The notes under the pieces: model-generated
Databases searched by the model: none
Seen by the model: the letters and a program-made list of their open reading frames with translations, nothing else
Told to the model about the DNA's origin: nothing
NCBI GenBank assembly: GCA_913060475.1
Contig: CAJXSD010000003.1
Location: 85,275-149,274, forward strand
DNA from: an uncultured Paracoccaceae bacterium
Lineage (GTDB): Bacteria > Pseudomonadota > Alphaproteobacteria > Rhodobacterales > Rhodobacteraceae
Direction of reading: 5' to 3'
DNA: 64,000 bases
Part shown: positions 45,987 to 55,032 of the stretch, in pieces
Layout: each line of letters begins with the position of its first letter
Position numbering within the stretch: the first letter of the stretch is position 1
Translations under genes and position numbers: made by a program

Positions 45987-47077
45987 CCATCCTCTGTATG
46001 AAGTATGATGCCCAAAGACAAGAGTAATCCAACCAAGGGTGGCGTCCATGCAGCAATGATGGCAGGCAATTGTCCTGTGTTTCCAAAAATCTGGGCAAAG
46101 TTACGCAGGTAATACAACCCAAATCCCAGCAGCACCGCCATCAAGATCGACACACCCGTGCCCCCAAACCGTGTGTGGCGCATGCTGAAACTGGCCCCGA
46201 CCAACACCATGACGAACAGATACAACGGACGGGCCAATTCCATTTGAAACCAAACAATATACCGCTGCGCCGAAAACCCAGAATTTTGCAGTGTCGCGAT
46301 ATAGGCGGGCAGGTTCCAGATGGATATGCTAGAGGGCGCGCCAAATCTGTCACGGATCTGATCCTGAGTCAGGCTGGAGGGCAGTTGAAAAGTGTTATGT
46401 TTTTCCAATCTGTTTTGTGGGTTTTGTCCCGGCACGATGGGCCAAATTTTCACATCTTCCAGATACCAATATCCGTCTCCCAAACTGGCCGATGCTGCAT
46501 GGATGCGTCGAACCGGGCCTTGGGCATCGTCCAATTCGATCATTGTCACATCAAACAATCGCGTTCCGTCCAAATTGGCGTTAGAGGCACGAATAACGGT
46601 TTGTTTCGTGGAATTGCCTTGGCGTAGCCACAGGCCTTCGGCCCCAATTGACAAGACCGATCCACTGCTCTTGGTGAATTCTTGGCGTTTAAGATCATAT
46701 GTTTTCTGGGATGCCGCCACGATCGGGTTAAATAAAAATACCGTGGCAATTCCCAATCCCAAACCGACCAAGCAGGGGGCCATCAAAAATTGCAAAGCCG
46801 AACGCCCGACACTGCGCGCAACGACCAATTCGCTGGACCGCGCTAGGGCAATAAACATCCAGACCGAACTTAGGATCATGACCAGTGGCATCACTTCGTA
46901 TGCGGTATCGGGGACATTTAGGGCGGCCAATATCATGACGTTCGATACATCCGTGTCGTCCCCATAGCGCCGCAGATGTTCCAAAAAATCGATCATCGAA
47001 ATGAAAATCAAAAACAGGGCCAAGACGGACGAAAAATAAAACAGGTACTTGCGCGCGAAATAGAAATGCAGTGTCAT
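45983..47077 (-). CDS. lptG: LPS export ABC transporter permease LptG
   Basis: Inner membrane half of the LptB2FG extractor. The 364-residue protein has the YjgP/YjgQ pattern: FYFARKYLFYFSSVLALFLIFISMIDFLEHLRR, ALNVPDTAYEVMPLVMILSSVWMFIALARSSELVVARSVG, then a periplasmic beta-domain (residues about 130-270) and three C-terminal helices (FQMELARPLYLFVMVLVGASFSMRHTRFG). SSELVVARSVG is the cytoplasmic coupling-helix motif. Overlaps lptF and lptD by 4 bases. Confidence 0.94.
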   Translation of the reverse strand: MTLHFYFARKYLFYFSSVLALFLIFISMIDFLEHLRRYGDDTDVSNVMILAALNVPDTAYEVMPLVMILSSVWMFIALARSSELVVARSVGRSALQFLMAPCLVGLGLGIATVFLFNPIVAASQKTYDLKRQEFTKSSGSVLSIGAEGLWLRQGNSTKQTVIRASNANLDGTRLFDVTMIELDDAQGPVRRIHAASASLGDGYWYLEDVKIWPIVPGQNPQNRLEKHNTFQLPSSLTQDQIRDRFGAPSSISIWNLPAYIATLQNSGFSAQRYIVWFQMELARPLYLFVMVLVGASFSMRHTRFGGTGVSILMAVLLGFGLYYLRNFAQIFGNTGQLPAIIAAWTPPLVGLLLSLGIILHTEDG

Positions 47078-48204
47078 GCGACCCCCCGCATTTTTTTGCG
47101 CCGCCGTTTCAGGGCACCACTGTCATTTATTGCAATCATCACCCAACTGGCCAACAGCCCAAATAACGAAGGGGCATAGACCAAATACCACAATTGCGCA
47201 TGTTGGCGCGTTGGATCGGTGATTGCGCTTTCAATGGCTTTGATCACGACCAGCAGAAAAATGGCAAACACGATATAGCGCCCAGACCCAAACCGGCTGA
47301 AACCCGCGATGTAAATGGTGACAAACCCTAAAATCGTGGTGGCCAAAACCAAAACGGGTGCTGCAAATCGGCTGTGAAATTCTTCGCTGACGCGGGCGAT
47401 CGTGTCGCCCGTGCGTTGCGCAATCTGTTCAAGGGATGGATCAAATTGCCATACGGTCAGATGTTTTGCCTGTTGTGTCGCGGCCGTTTGCGGTGCCAAC
47501 AGACCACCAATTCCATAGGTTAAATCGCCAAACTGCGTCAAGGCTAGGGTGTCTTGGGTTGTGTCATAGGTTTGGGCCATTCCATTGATCATCACAAACA
47601 GGGTCTCATCCTGATCTTGGACCAGATAGGCGCGGCTGGCCGTATAGGTCACAATCTGCGCGGCGCTGCGCCTGTCAGAAATATAGACATCCACCAATTC
47701 CCCTGTGTTTGTGATATCGCGGATAAAAAATGTCACACCCGGTGCGGGATGTTGAAACACACCTGATTGCAGCAGCTTTGACGACACATTTGTTGAAATT
47801 TCTGCCTGTCTTACCCTTTGCTGATCTGCTGCCATCGGGACCAGAGCCAAGGTCAGCAAAGATACAAATATGGCAACCACGCTGCCAAAAATCACAAAAG
47901 GCCTTGCCATGCGCCATGGGCTAAAGCCGGTTGCCTGCATCACAACCAATTCGCTTTCGTTGCTAAGGCGGTTGGTGATATAGACGCTGGTGGCAAAGGC
48001 CGACAATGGGATAATTTCGGCCATCGCGCCAGGCAGCGTCAGGGCAGAAAATTCGAAAAAAATTCCAACAGAATGGCCGTCGGCAATCAATCGGTCAAAC
48101 AGCTTAATCGCCCGATTGATCCAGATTACAGCCAAAAAGACGAAGGTAAAGAAACCAAAAACCACAAAGCTCTGCGACAGGATATAGCGGTCGAAACGGG
48201 ACAT
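47074..48204 (-). CDS. lptF: LPS export ABC transporter permease LptF
   Basis: Partner of LptG. The 376-residue protein shows RFDRYILSQSFVVFGFFTFVFLAVIWINRAI, TLPGAMAEIIPLSAFATSVYITNRLSNESELVVMQATGFS (coupling helix), a periplasmic jellyroll (about 115-250) and the C-terminal helices PVLVLATTILGFVTIYIAGFSRFG and LWYLVYAPSLFGLLASWVMIAIN. First gene of the minus-strand lpt operon; the LptB ATPase is not in the window. Divergent from pepA across 231 bases. Confidence 0.94.
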   Translation of the reverse strand: MSRFDRYILSQSFVVFGFFTFVFLAVIWINRAIKLFDRLIADGHSVGIFFEFSALTLPGAMAEIIPLSAFATSVYITNRLSNESELVVMQATGFSPWRMARPFVIFGSVVAIFVSLLTLALVPMAADQQRVRQAEISTNVSSKLLQSGVFQHPAPGVTFFIRDITNTGELVDVYISDRRSAAQIVTYTASRAYLVQDQDETLFVMINGMAQTYDTTQDTLALTQFGDLTYGIGGLLAPQTAATQQAKHLTVWQFDPSLEQIAQRTGDTIARVSEEFHSRFAAPVLVLATTILGFVTIYIAGFSRFGSGRYIVFAIFLLVVIKAIESAITDPTRQHAQLWYLVYAPSLFGLLASWVMIAINDSGALKRRRKKMRGVA

Positions 48205-48330
48205 GGTGTTTGGCGTTATCTCTGGTTTGGTTTACTATTCCTGAATTGCAGGTTTTGCCGTGATAGTCTAGCCATCTGTTCCATTCTTGGATTATCGGCG
48301 AATTTACGCAGTGTCGGCGTTAGACAGAAA

Positions 48331-48358
48331 TTGCGCCTGTGTGAAATTCGATTATATA
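48331..48358 (+). promoter_or_regulatory. Probable sigma-70 promoter of pepA-holC
   Basis: TTGCGC (48331-48336) and TATATA (48353-48358) with 16-base spacing, about 77 bases before pepA. The rest of the 231-base gap should hold the divergent lptF promoter, which I could not pinpoint. Confidence 0.5.
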
Positions 48359-48435
48359 CATTGTCGTAAATATGTAATTTCAATCGCAAAGCGTTGCAAT
48401 GCAGGGCAGTGTGACAACACCAAAGGTAGGACAGA

Positions 48436-49899
48436 ATGGCGAAATCAATCGAACTACAGGAAATTGAACTGGATCATTTAGACCAAGTCACAGGACGTAT
48501 TGCGATTTTTGTTGGATCTGACGGGGCACTGGACAAAGTGGCGCGCCGCGTGAACCGCCTGTGCAAAGGTGCGGTTGATCGCGCCGTTCAAAGTGAGGCG
48601 TTTGAAAAACTGTCGGTCGCAGATGCCTTGGTTTTGGCCTATCCCGTGGGCCTAGCGGCCGAGGCGGTGGATATCGTAAAACTTGATCGCCGCGCTGATG
48701 CGCTGACGGCGCGCAAGGCGGGCGTTGGTTTGGCCAAGCGTCGCAATGGACAGAATTTACTGGTTCTGGCGGGACTGTTAAAGCAGGTGGCAGAACTCAC
48801 CAATGGTATCGCTTTGCGCGATTATCGCTTTGATACCTATCGCACCCAGCTGGATACACCGCAAGACGGTCAAATCACAGTGATGATCAATCGTGTTGAT
48901 GACCATCGTGACCAGATCAATGATGTTTTGGCGGTCTGCACTGGCGTCCATTTTACGCGCGATTTGATTTCTGAACCGTCCAATGTTCTGACCACGACTG
49001 AATTTGCGGACCGCTTGGTCGCCTTGGGCGAATTGGGTATCCAGGTTGAGGTGCTAGAGGAAGACGATCTGGCCAAATTAGGCATGAACGTATTGTTGTC
49101 GGTGGGGCAAGGGTCCGCCAGCCCGTCCAAGGTCGTGGTGATGCAATGGAATGGTGGTAAATCTGGCGATGCGCCACTGGCCCTGGTGGGCAAGGGCGTG
49201 GTTTTCGACACCGGCGGTATTTCCCTAAAGCCCGCCTTGGGCATGGAAGAAATGACCATGGATATGGGCGGTGCCGGTGTTGTCGCAGGCGCGATGATGG
49301 CGCTGGCAAAACGCAAGGCCCCTGCAAATGTTGTGGGGCTGGTCGGGCTGGTTGAAAACATGCCTTCGGGCACGGCTACGCGGCCCGGTGATGTTGTAAC
49401 ATCCATGAAAGGCGATACAGTTGAAATCACCAATACCGACGCCGAGGGGCGTTTGGTTTTGTGTGATGTGATGTGGTATGCACAGGACCGTTTTGCACCC
49501 AAGGCCATGATTGACCTGGCCACATTGACAGGCGCGATCATTATTGCATTGGGCCACGAAAATGCCGGCGTCTTTTCGAATGATGACGGGCTGTGTGATG
49601 CATTCCTGTCGGCGGCCCGCGCCGAAAACGAAGGGGCCTGGCGGATGCCACTGGGGACGGGCTATGATAAATTGTTGAAATCGCGTGTGGCGGATATGAA
49701 CAATGTGGGCGGCCGCCCTGCGGGATCAATCACCGCCGCCCAGTTTTTGAAACGCTTTGTCAAGGATGATACACCTTGGATCCATTTGGATATTGCCGGT
49801 GTGGCATCGGTGAAATCGGAAACCGCCCATGCGCCTTCGGGGGCGACGGGATGGGGGGTTATGGCGTTAAACCGTTTGGTCCGCGACACGTTCGAATAA
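48436..49899 (+). CDS. pepA: Leucyl aminopeptidase PepA
   Basis: Cytoplasmic M17 metallo-aminopeptidase, also a DNA-binding architectural protein in E. coli. The 487-residue protein has the metal-site motifs VGKGVVFDTGGISLKPALGMEEMTMDMGGAG (Lys and Asp ligands) and the M17 signature NTDAEGRLVLCDVMWYA, plus NNVGGRPAGSITAAQFLKRFV and WIHLDIAGVA. Divergent from the lpt operon and followed by holC after 6 bases, an arrangement conserved in proteobacteria. Confidence 0.95.
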   Translation: MAKSIELQEIELDHLDQVTGRIAIFVGSDGALDKVARRVNRLCKGAVDRAVQSEAFEKLSVADALVLAYPVGLAAEAVDIVKLDRRADALTARKAGVGLAKRRNGQNLLVLAGLLKQVAELTNGIALRDYRFDTYRTQLDTPQDGQITVMINRVDDHRDQINDVLAVCTGVHFTRDLISEPSNVLTTTEFADRLVALGELGIQVEVLEEDDLAKLGMNVLLSVGQGSASPSKVVVMQWNGGKSGDAPLALVGKGVVFDTGGISLKPALGMEEMTMDMGGAGVVAGAMMALAKRKAPANVVGLVGLVENMPSGTATRPGDVVTSMKGDTVEITNTDAEGRLVLCDVMWYAQDRFAPKAMIDLATLTGAIIIALGHENAGVFSNDDGLCDAFLSAARAENEGAWRMPLGTGYDKLLKSRVADMNNVGGRPAGSITAAQFLKRFVKDDTPWIHLDIAGVASVKSETAHAPSGATGWGVMALNRLVRDTFE

Positions 49900-49905
49900 T
49901 CCAAT

Positions 49906-50397
49906 ATGGGCAGCGTTTATTTTTATCACCTAACACGCAAACCTTTGCCGCAGACTTTGGCCATCTTGTTGGACAAATCCTTGGCGGCCGGGTGGCGTGT
50001 TCAGGTGCGCACCCCCAATGCTGAGCGTTTGTCCCAATTGGATACCGATCTGTGGATGTGGCCCGAGGATGCGTTTTTACCCCATGCGACATCGGGGGAC
50101 GATCAGGCGCAGCAGTGCCCCATCGTCCTTTCCTCGGGCGATGATCCCCTGTCAGGGGGGGCAAGTGGTGATTTTTCCTGTCTGATGGCCCTGGATGGGG
50201 CCACGGTCACCGCCCAAGAGGTGCAACAGGCGCAGCGTGTTTGTATTTTGTTTGATGGCCACAATGCCGAGGCCGTACAAACCGCGCGTGTGCAATGGAA
50301 AACCCTGACCGATGCCGATTGCGCCGCGCAATATTGGTCCGAAGACAGCGGAGCATGGCAGAAAAAGGCCGAAAAAAAACCCGCTAGCGGCGAATGA
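49906..50397 (+). CDS. holC: DNA polymerase III chi subunit
   Basis: Chi links the clamp loader (through psi) to SSB at the replication fork. The 163-residue protein has the HolC pattern: VYFYHLTRKPLPQTLAILLDKSLAAGWRVQVR, LDTDLWMWPEDAFLPHA, PIVLSSGDDP, CLMALDGATV and RVCILFDGHNAEAVQTARVQWKTL. The tail after about residue 140 is charged. Directly follows pepA; its 3' end overlaps the convergent aspartic protease gene by 14 bases. Confidence 0.92.
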   Translation: MGSVYFYHLTRKPLPQTLAILLDKSLAAGWRVQVRTPNAERLSQLDTDLWMWPEDAFLPHATSGDDQAQQCPIVLSSGDDPLSGGASGDFSCLMALDGATVTAQEVQQAQRVCILFDGHNAEAVQTARVQWKTLTDADCAAQYWSEDSGAWQKKAEKKPASGE

Positions 50398-50962
50398 TCA
50401 TGGCCTCGGGTGTCAATTCAATGGACCCGAACCGCCGCAGATAGGACATGCCAAGCAGCGATTGAAACAGATCGCCCCCGTTGATCATCGCGCGTACATT
50501 TGTATCCCGATGTGGTCCGAATTGCACATCGGCCAATCGGACAGGGGCCGTTGCCACGGTTCCATTCGCGGTCAGGGCCACATTCATAAAATTCAACCGA
50601 TCCAGATTAAACCCAATGCGCTGCGCATCCTGTTGTGTCAGAACAATTTCACTGGCGCCTGTATCGACCACGAAATCGACGGGGGTGTCGTTGATGATTA
50701 AGGTTGCTTTGAAATGGCCATCCGATTGCAGTGGCAATATAATATGGCCCTGTGCGTTGGTTGTAATCGTCTGCTGCGATTTAGGTTCGCTGACTGACAT
50801 CCACGCACCATAGCCCAAGGTAACGACCGTAAAAATCCCCAGCCAAATCAACAATGGCCGCAGAAATTGGCGCAAACTGCCGCGTGTTGACAAAACGGCC
50901 AAAACCGTGATCCCCAACAGGACGCTGAGATAGATTAATCGATCGGTGTCTGAACTGAACAT
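50384..50962 (-). CDS. Membrane-anchored retropepsin-like aspartic protease (TIGR02281 type)
   Basis: A 192-residue protein with two N-terminal helices (LIYLSVLLGITVLAVLSTRG and LLIWLGIFTVVTLGYGAWM) and a single-domain clan AA protease: DFVVDTGASEIVLTQQDA (catalytic D-T-G), then LTANGTVATAPVRLADVQFG and SLLGMSYLRRFGSIE (the flap/psi-loop G-x-x). Such proteins act as dimers in the periplasm; substrates unknown. 9 bases upstream of marC on the minus strand. Confidence 0.9.
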   Translation of the reverse strand: MFSSDTDRLIYLSVLLGITVLAVLSTRGSLRQFLRPLLIWLGIFTVVTLGYGAWMSVSEPKSQQTITTNAQGHIILPLQSDGHFKATLIINDTPVDFVVDTGASEIVLTQQDAQRIGFNLDRLNFMNVALTANGTVATAPVRLADVQFGPHRDTNVRAMINGGDLFQSLLGMSYLRRFGSIELTPEAMIIRR

Positions 50963-50971
50963 GCGTTATAG

Positions 50972-51589
50972 TTAGGAAAGCAATCCGAATTGGACAATAC
51001 CTTCCATTACGAATTGTACGGATAGGGCGGCCAATAACATCCCGAACAGACGCGTTGTCACATTCACCCCCGTTTTGCCCAAGGCGCGTTGCAACAGCGG
51101 CGCGATTGCAAACAGCGCATAGACAATGATCAAAACAGCCGCGGTAACACCAATGGTCAGCGCAATTCCCAAGACACCAGGGATCTGTGCCGATAACAGA
51201 ATGACGGTTGCAATCGAACCCGGTCCTGCGATCAAGGGAATCCCCAGGGGAAATACCGATGGATCGTCGAAATCTTCTTCTCCGGAACTGTCTTGGCGGC
51301 GTTTGGTGCGCCGTTCAAACAACATGTCCAGCGCGGTGATGAACAACAAAATTCCACCGGCCATCCGAAACGCGGGCATTGAAATTCCCGCAAACCGTAA
51401 AATGGCATCCCCAAACACGGTAAAGGCCACCAAAATGCCAAAGGCCACCATAACAGAGCGCAGCGCGATTTTGCGCTGTTCCTTTGCCGGCATACCTTGG
51501 GTCAGGGCCGCGGCAATGGGGGTCAGACCGATTGGGTCCACAATCACAAACAATGTGACAAAGCTGGTGGCGATTAATGCATAGTCCAT
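50972..51589 (-). CDS. MarC family integral membrane protein
   Basis: A 205-residue inner membrane protein with six helices, starting LIATSFVTLFVIVDPIGLTPIAAALT; the central loop carries FERRTKRRQDSSGEEDFDD, and FPLGIPLIAGPGSIATVILL is the family signature. Named after an old link with multidrug resistance that was not supported later; function unknown. ATG at 51589. It follows the ABC-F gene by 20 bases on the minus strand. Confidence 0.92.
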   Translation of the reverse strand: MDYALIATSFVTLFVIVDPIGLTPIAAALTQGMPAKEQRKIALRSVMVAFGILVAFTVFGDAILRFAGISMPAFRMAGGILLFITALDMLFERRTKRRQDSSGEEDFDDPSVFPLGIPLIAGPGSIATVILLSAQIPGVLGIALTIGVTAAVLIIVYALFAIAPLLQRALGKTGVNVTTRLFGMLLAALSVQFVMEGIVQFGLLS

Positions 51590-51609
51590 AATAATATAAC
51601 GTCTCTTGT

Positions 51610-53481
51610 TTATTGGTTTGAATTTGGGTTTTCCGCGGTGTCCAGTTTTTCCTGGGCCTCGATCCACAGGGTTTCGGCGCGCTCGATCGCTTGGGTCACT
51701 TCGGCGAATTTACGGTTCCATATTTCCAAGTCTGCGATTTTGTCATCCTCATACAAGGCGGGATCCGCCAATTTCGTGGACAATTTGTCGTGCATATCGT
51801 TTAATTTTTCCAACCGATCTTCGCATTTGCGGACCTCAGCACGCAAGGCCAGAATTTCATCGCGGCTGGCCCGCTTGGGCTTGGCGGCCATTTTCTCGGT
51901 GGTGGGTTTGGGGGACGATCCACCCCCCTCAAGCAATGAGGCGCGATAGGTTTCCAAATCATCAGGATAGGGGGTCACACGACCATCCTTGACCAACCAA
52001 AGCCGGTCTGCGACCATCGACAGCAAATGCATATCGTGACTAACCAAAATGACGGCCCCGCTATATTGGGTCAATGCCTCGACCAGGGCTTCTCGGCTTT
52101 CGATATCTAGGTGGTTGGTGGGTTCGTCCAAAATCAACAAATGTGGCGCGTCCAATGTGGCCAGCATCAATGACAACCGTGCCTTTTGGCCACCGGACAA
52201 TCGGCCAACCTGTGTGTCGGCCTGTTCCGCACCAATGCCAAACCCACCCAGCATCGCGCGCAATTGCGATGGGGCGGGATCGGGCCTTAGGCGACGTAAA
52301 TGTTCCAGCGGTGTTTCGTCCAGATGCAATTCATCCACCTGATGCTGGGCAAAATATCCAATGCGCAATTTGGAACTGCGGACAATGGATCCGGCACTGG
52401 CGGTCAGGCGATCGGCAATCAATTTCGATAGGGTGGATTTGCCCTGACCGTTTTGACCCAATAAAGCGATCCGGTCATCTTGATCGATCCGCAGATCCAG
52501 ATGTTTCAATACAGGTGCCCCGCCATATCCCACCGACGCCTGATCCAATCGTAAAATGGGGGGCTGCAATTCCTCAGGCTCGGGGAATGTAAATCGGCGC
52601 AGGGCGGCCTCTTGTGGGGTAGAAATGGGTTCCATTTTCGCGATCATTTTGATGCGGGCTTGGGCCTGTTTGGCTTTGTCCGCTTTGTATCGGAACCGAT
52701 CAACATAGGATTGCAAATGCGCGCGGCGGGCTTCTTGTTTTTTTGCCTCGGATTCTGCGGCGGCCAGTCGAGCGGCCCGTGTTCTGGCAAAGGTATCATA
52801 ATTGCCCTGATAAAATGTCAGTTTGCGATCCTCAAGGTGCAAGATGCTGCCAACGGCGCGGTTTAACAACCCGCGATCATGGCTGACAATAATGACCGTA
52901 TGCGGATATCGGGCCAAATAGGTTTCCAGCCAAATCGCGCCCTCAAGATCTAGATAGTTGGTCGGTTCGTCCAACAGTAAAAGGTCGGGCTGGGCAAAGA
53001 GCACCCCGGCCAAGGCAACCCGCATGCGCCAGCCGCCCGAAAATGCAGAGCAGGGCATGGATTGTTTTTCTTGGGAAAATCCCAATCCTTTCAGAATGCT
53101 GGCCGCGCGGGCAGGGGCGGACCATGCGTCGATATCGGCCAAACGGGTTTGAACCTCGGCGATGCGGTTGGGGTCCGTTGTGGTTTCGGCCTCGGCCAGC
53201 AGGGCCGCGCGCTCGGTGTCTTGGGCCAAAACAGTATCGATCAGGGACACGTCGTTCGATGGCACTTCTTGGGCGATGCCGCCAATGCGCGCACCCTTGG
53301 GGATGGAAATGCTGCCACTGTCTAGTGGGAGTTCGCCACGGATCACGCGAAACAATGTTGTTTTGCCCGTGCCATTGCGGCCAACCAGACCCACTTTGTG
53401 ACCTGCGGGGATGGCGGCGCTGGCGTGTTCAACCAAGGCGCGTCCTGCGACGGAATATCCAATATTTTCGAACTTGATCAT
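51610..53481 (-). CDS. ABC-F family ATP-binding protein
   Basis: A 623-residue soluble protein with two ABC domains and no membrane part, of the ABC-F ribosome-associated family (Uup/YheS-like). Domain 1 Walker A: GLVGRNGTGKTTL; signature SAFSGGWRMRVALAGVL. A linker rich in Lys/Ala (AESEAKKQEARRAHLQSYVDRFRYKADKAKQAQARIK) separates it from domain 2: ALLGQNGQGKSTL, signature GRLSGGQKARLSLML, then LILDEPTNHLDIESREAL. A C-terminal coiled coil (ILALRAEVRKCEDRLEKLNDM) follows. Likely relieves ribosome stalling. Confidence 0.93.
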   Translation of the reverse strand: MIKFENIGYSVAGRALVEHASAAIPAGHKVGLVGRNGTGKTTLFRVIRGELPLDSGSISIPKGARIGGIAQEVPSNDVSLIDTVLAQDTERAALLAEAETTTDPNRIAEVQTRLADIDAWSAPARAASILKGLGFSQEKQSMPCSAFSGGWRMRVALAGVLFAQPDLLLLDEPTNYLDLEGAIWLETYLARYPHTVIIVSHDRGLLNRAVGSILHLEDRKLTFYQGNYDTFARTRAARLAAAESEAKKQEARRAHLQSYVDRFRYKADKAKQAQARIKMIAKMEPISTPQEAALRRFTFPEPEELQPPILRLDQASVGYGGAPVLKHLDLRIDQDDRIALLGQNGQGKSTLSKLIADRLTASAGSIVRSSKLRIGYFAQHQVDELHLDETPLEHLRRLRPDPAPSQLRAMLGGFGIGAEQADTQVGRLSGGQKARLSLMLATLDAPHLLILDEPTNHLDIESREALVEALTQYSGAVILVSHDMHLLSMVADRLWLVKDGRVTPYPDDLETYRASLLEGGGSSPKPTTEKMAAKPKRASRDEILALRAEVRKCEDRLEKLNDMHDKLSTKLADPALYEDDKIADLEIWNRKFAEVTQAIERAETLWIEAQEKLDTAENPNSNQ

Positions 53482-53684
53482 TTTGTGCCCATTTTGTCGT
53501 CCTGCATCACTAGAGGTTCAGCGATCAAAGGAAAAGAGGCAAAGGCGATCTGGTGTCAAAATCCTAGCCCAGATCGGGCGAATTCGGATTGATTGGCACT
53601 TTTCAATCGGAAATGTCCGTGATAATGGCTGCGCTTGATATTCATCCCGGGTCGGTATGCGACCAGAACCAAAGGACCAATGTT

Positions 53685-54107
53685 ATGGCAGTAGAACGTA
53701 CACTAAGCATCATCAAACCAGACGCAACAACACGCAACCTGACTGGCAAAATCAACGCGAAATTCGAAGATGCCGGCCTGCGCATCGTTGCGCAAAAGCG
53801 TATTCACCTGACACCTGCACAGGCGGGCAAATTCTATGAAGTCCACGCTGAGCGTCCATTCTATGGCGAATTGTGTGAATTCATGGCATCCGCCCCTGTT
53901 GTGGTCCAAGTTCTGGAAGGCGAAGGCGCCATCGCGAAAAACCGCGAAGTTATGGGTGCAACCAACCCAGCAGACGCAGCCCCCGGCACAATCCGCGCCG
54001 AGTTTGCGCAGTCTGTCGGTGAAAATTCCGTTCACGGTTCAGACGCGCCTGAAACAGCGGCCGTTGAAATCGCGTATTTCTTCTCTGGTCTGGAACTGGT
54101 CGGCTAA
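53685..54107 (+). CDS. ndk: Nucleoside diphosphate kinase
   Basis: Balances NTP and NDP pools. The 140-residue protein shows [37 protein letters not shown], the conserved [38 protein letters not shown] and the active-site His in [27 protein letters not shown] precedes the ATG at 53685, which fits the family start. The 203 bases between the ABC-F gene and ndk have no further gene and no promoter I could place with confidence. Confidence 0.96.
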   Translation: MAVERTLSIIKPDATTRNLTGKINAKFEDAGLRIVAQKRIHLTPAQAGKFYEVHAERPFYGELCEFMASAPVVVQVLEGEGAIAKNREVMGATNPADAAPGTIRAEFAQSVGENSVHGSDAPETAAVEIAYFFSGLELVG

Positions 54108-54132
54108 GTTCAGGAATACCTGGGCAATTTGT

Positions 54133-54161
54133 AAAAACGGGGGCCTGTCCCCCGTTTTTTT
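54133..54161 (+). terminator. Intrinsic terminator after ndk
   Basis: ACGGGGG and CCCCCGT pair around CCTGT, followed by a run of seven T. Confidence 0.9.
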
Positions 54162-54228
54162 ATTGCGTGTTTTGTTTGGGGCGGGCGTTCAATAGCGATG
54201 CCCGGTCCCCTGGATTACGTTGCGGTTT

Positions 54229-54253
54229 GAGTATTTTTACAAAAATGAAAGGC
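54229..54253 (+). repeat. Rhodobacterales-type intergenic element, copy 2
   Basis: GAGTATTTTT-AC-AAAAATGAAAGGC, matching the element at 29196-29219; both sit between convergent genes close to the stop of the minus-strand gene. Confidence 0.6.
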
Positions 54254-54266
54254 CTATCGGGTTGTA

Positions 54267-55028
54267 TCAGGGGCCAATGAGCGCAAATTTCAGGAATTTG
54301 AGGCGGTCGAGCAATGGGTTTTGGGGCGGTGGCGCGTCGCCGACCACATTGGGATCTGATGCTATTCGTTTGAGCGTAAATTTCGCGTCATAGCCCGAGA
54401 GACAGGCCAACCGACCTGCACGGTCGAGGTGTTTGGGGATCTGAGACTGGCCCCAGTTTGCAAAATCGCGGATGGCTGCGGGACGACCATCGGTCATGGG
54501 GATTTTGCCTGCGCGTTCCAGGGCTGGAAGCGCGATGAGGAAATTTGCCGCCCCGATTGCGGTGCCCATGTCACAGGCCCGTTTCGGGTCGTTTGTGCGC
54601 AAAAGTGTAGCCGCTGTTTCAAAGAGGATGCCAGATGTTTCGCGGATATAGGTGTGGTGGTCGTGCAATGTGTCAAAGGGATCGCGGTAAATGTCCCAGC
54701 GCCGTGCCGTGACCAAGGTTTGCAGCCTGCGCGCCAGAGCTGGATCAAGCGCCAAAGAGAGAATAGAAAGCGCCGGGTGTGTTGTCACAGATTTGCCCAA
54801 AGCGATGTCATCAAGGGCGTCAAACCACCATTGCAGGCGCATTTCGCAGATCATGGGTTCCTGACTGGCCCAAGGGGCCTGTGCGATTTCGCTGTTCATC
54901 GCGAAGAGCGCAAAGAGTGGGGCGCGATGATGGACAGGGCAGGCCATGACGGCGCGGAACCGGTTGGGGTCTGCTCGCGCCAGGTGTTCCGCACAGGCGT
55001 TTATATCGTCGGGCGCATATGGTGTCAT
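54267..55028 (-). CDS. Squalene/phytoene synthase-family protein, NDUFAF6-like
   Basis: A 253-residue protein with the squalene/phytoene synthase fold. The Asp-rich motif needed for prenyl-diphosphate binding is missing: the matching segment reads FALFAMNSEIAQAPW, like the F-N-x-E-L-A-Q stretch of the mitochondrial complex I assembly factor NDUFAF6. MRLQWWFDALDDIALGK and RRWDIYRDPFDTLHDHHTYIRETSGILFETAATLL follow; no second DxxxD is seen. It is therefore unlikely to make phytoene or squalene, and may act in respiratory complex assembly. Start ATG 55028, 4 bases after the cimA stop. Confidence 0.85.
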   Translation of the reverse strand: MTPYAPDDINACAEHLARADPNRFRAVMACPVHHRAPLFALFAMNSEIAQAPWASQEPMICEMRLQWWFDALDDIALGKSVTTHPALSILSLALDPALARRLQTLVTARRWDIYRDPFDTLHDHHTYIRETSGILFETAATLLRTNDPKRACDMGTAIGAANFLIALPALERAGKIPMTDGRPAAIRDFANWGQSQIPKHLDRAGRLACLSGYDAKFTLKRIASDPNVVGDAPPPQNPLLDRLKFLKFALIGP

Positions 55029-55032
55029 TGTG

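Noticed and set aside
40118..48330. GCGTTAGACAG found both before the DUF4167 gene and before pepA
   Set aside because: A single shared 11-mer with no symmetry or common gene context; likely chance.
54267..55028. Phytoene synthase with a carotenoid cluster
   Set aside because: No Asp-rich substrate motif and no crt genes beside it.
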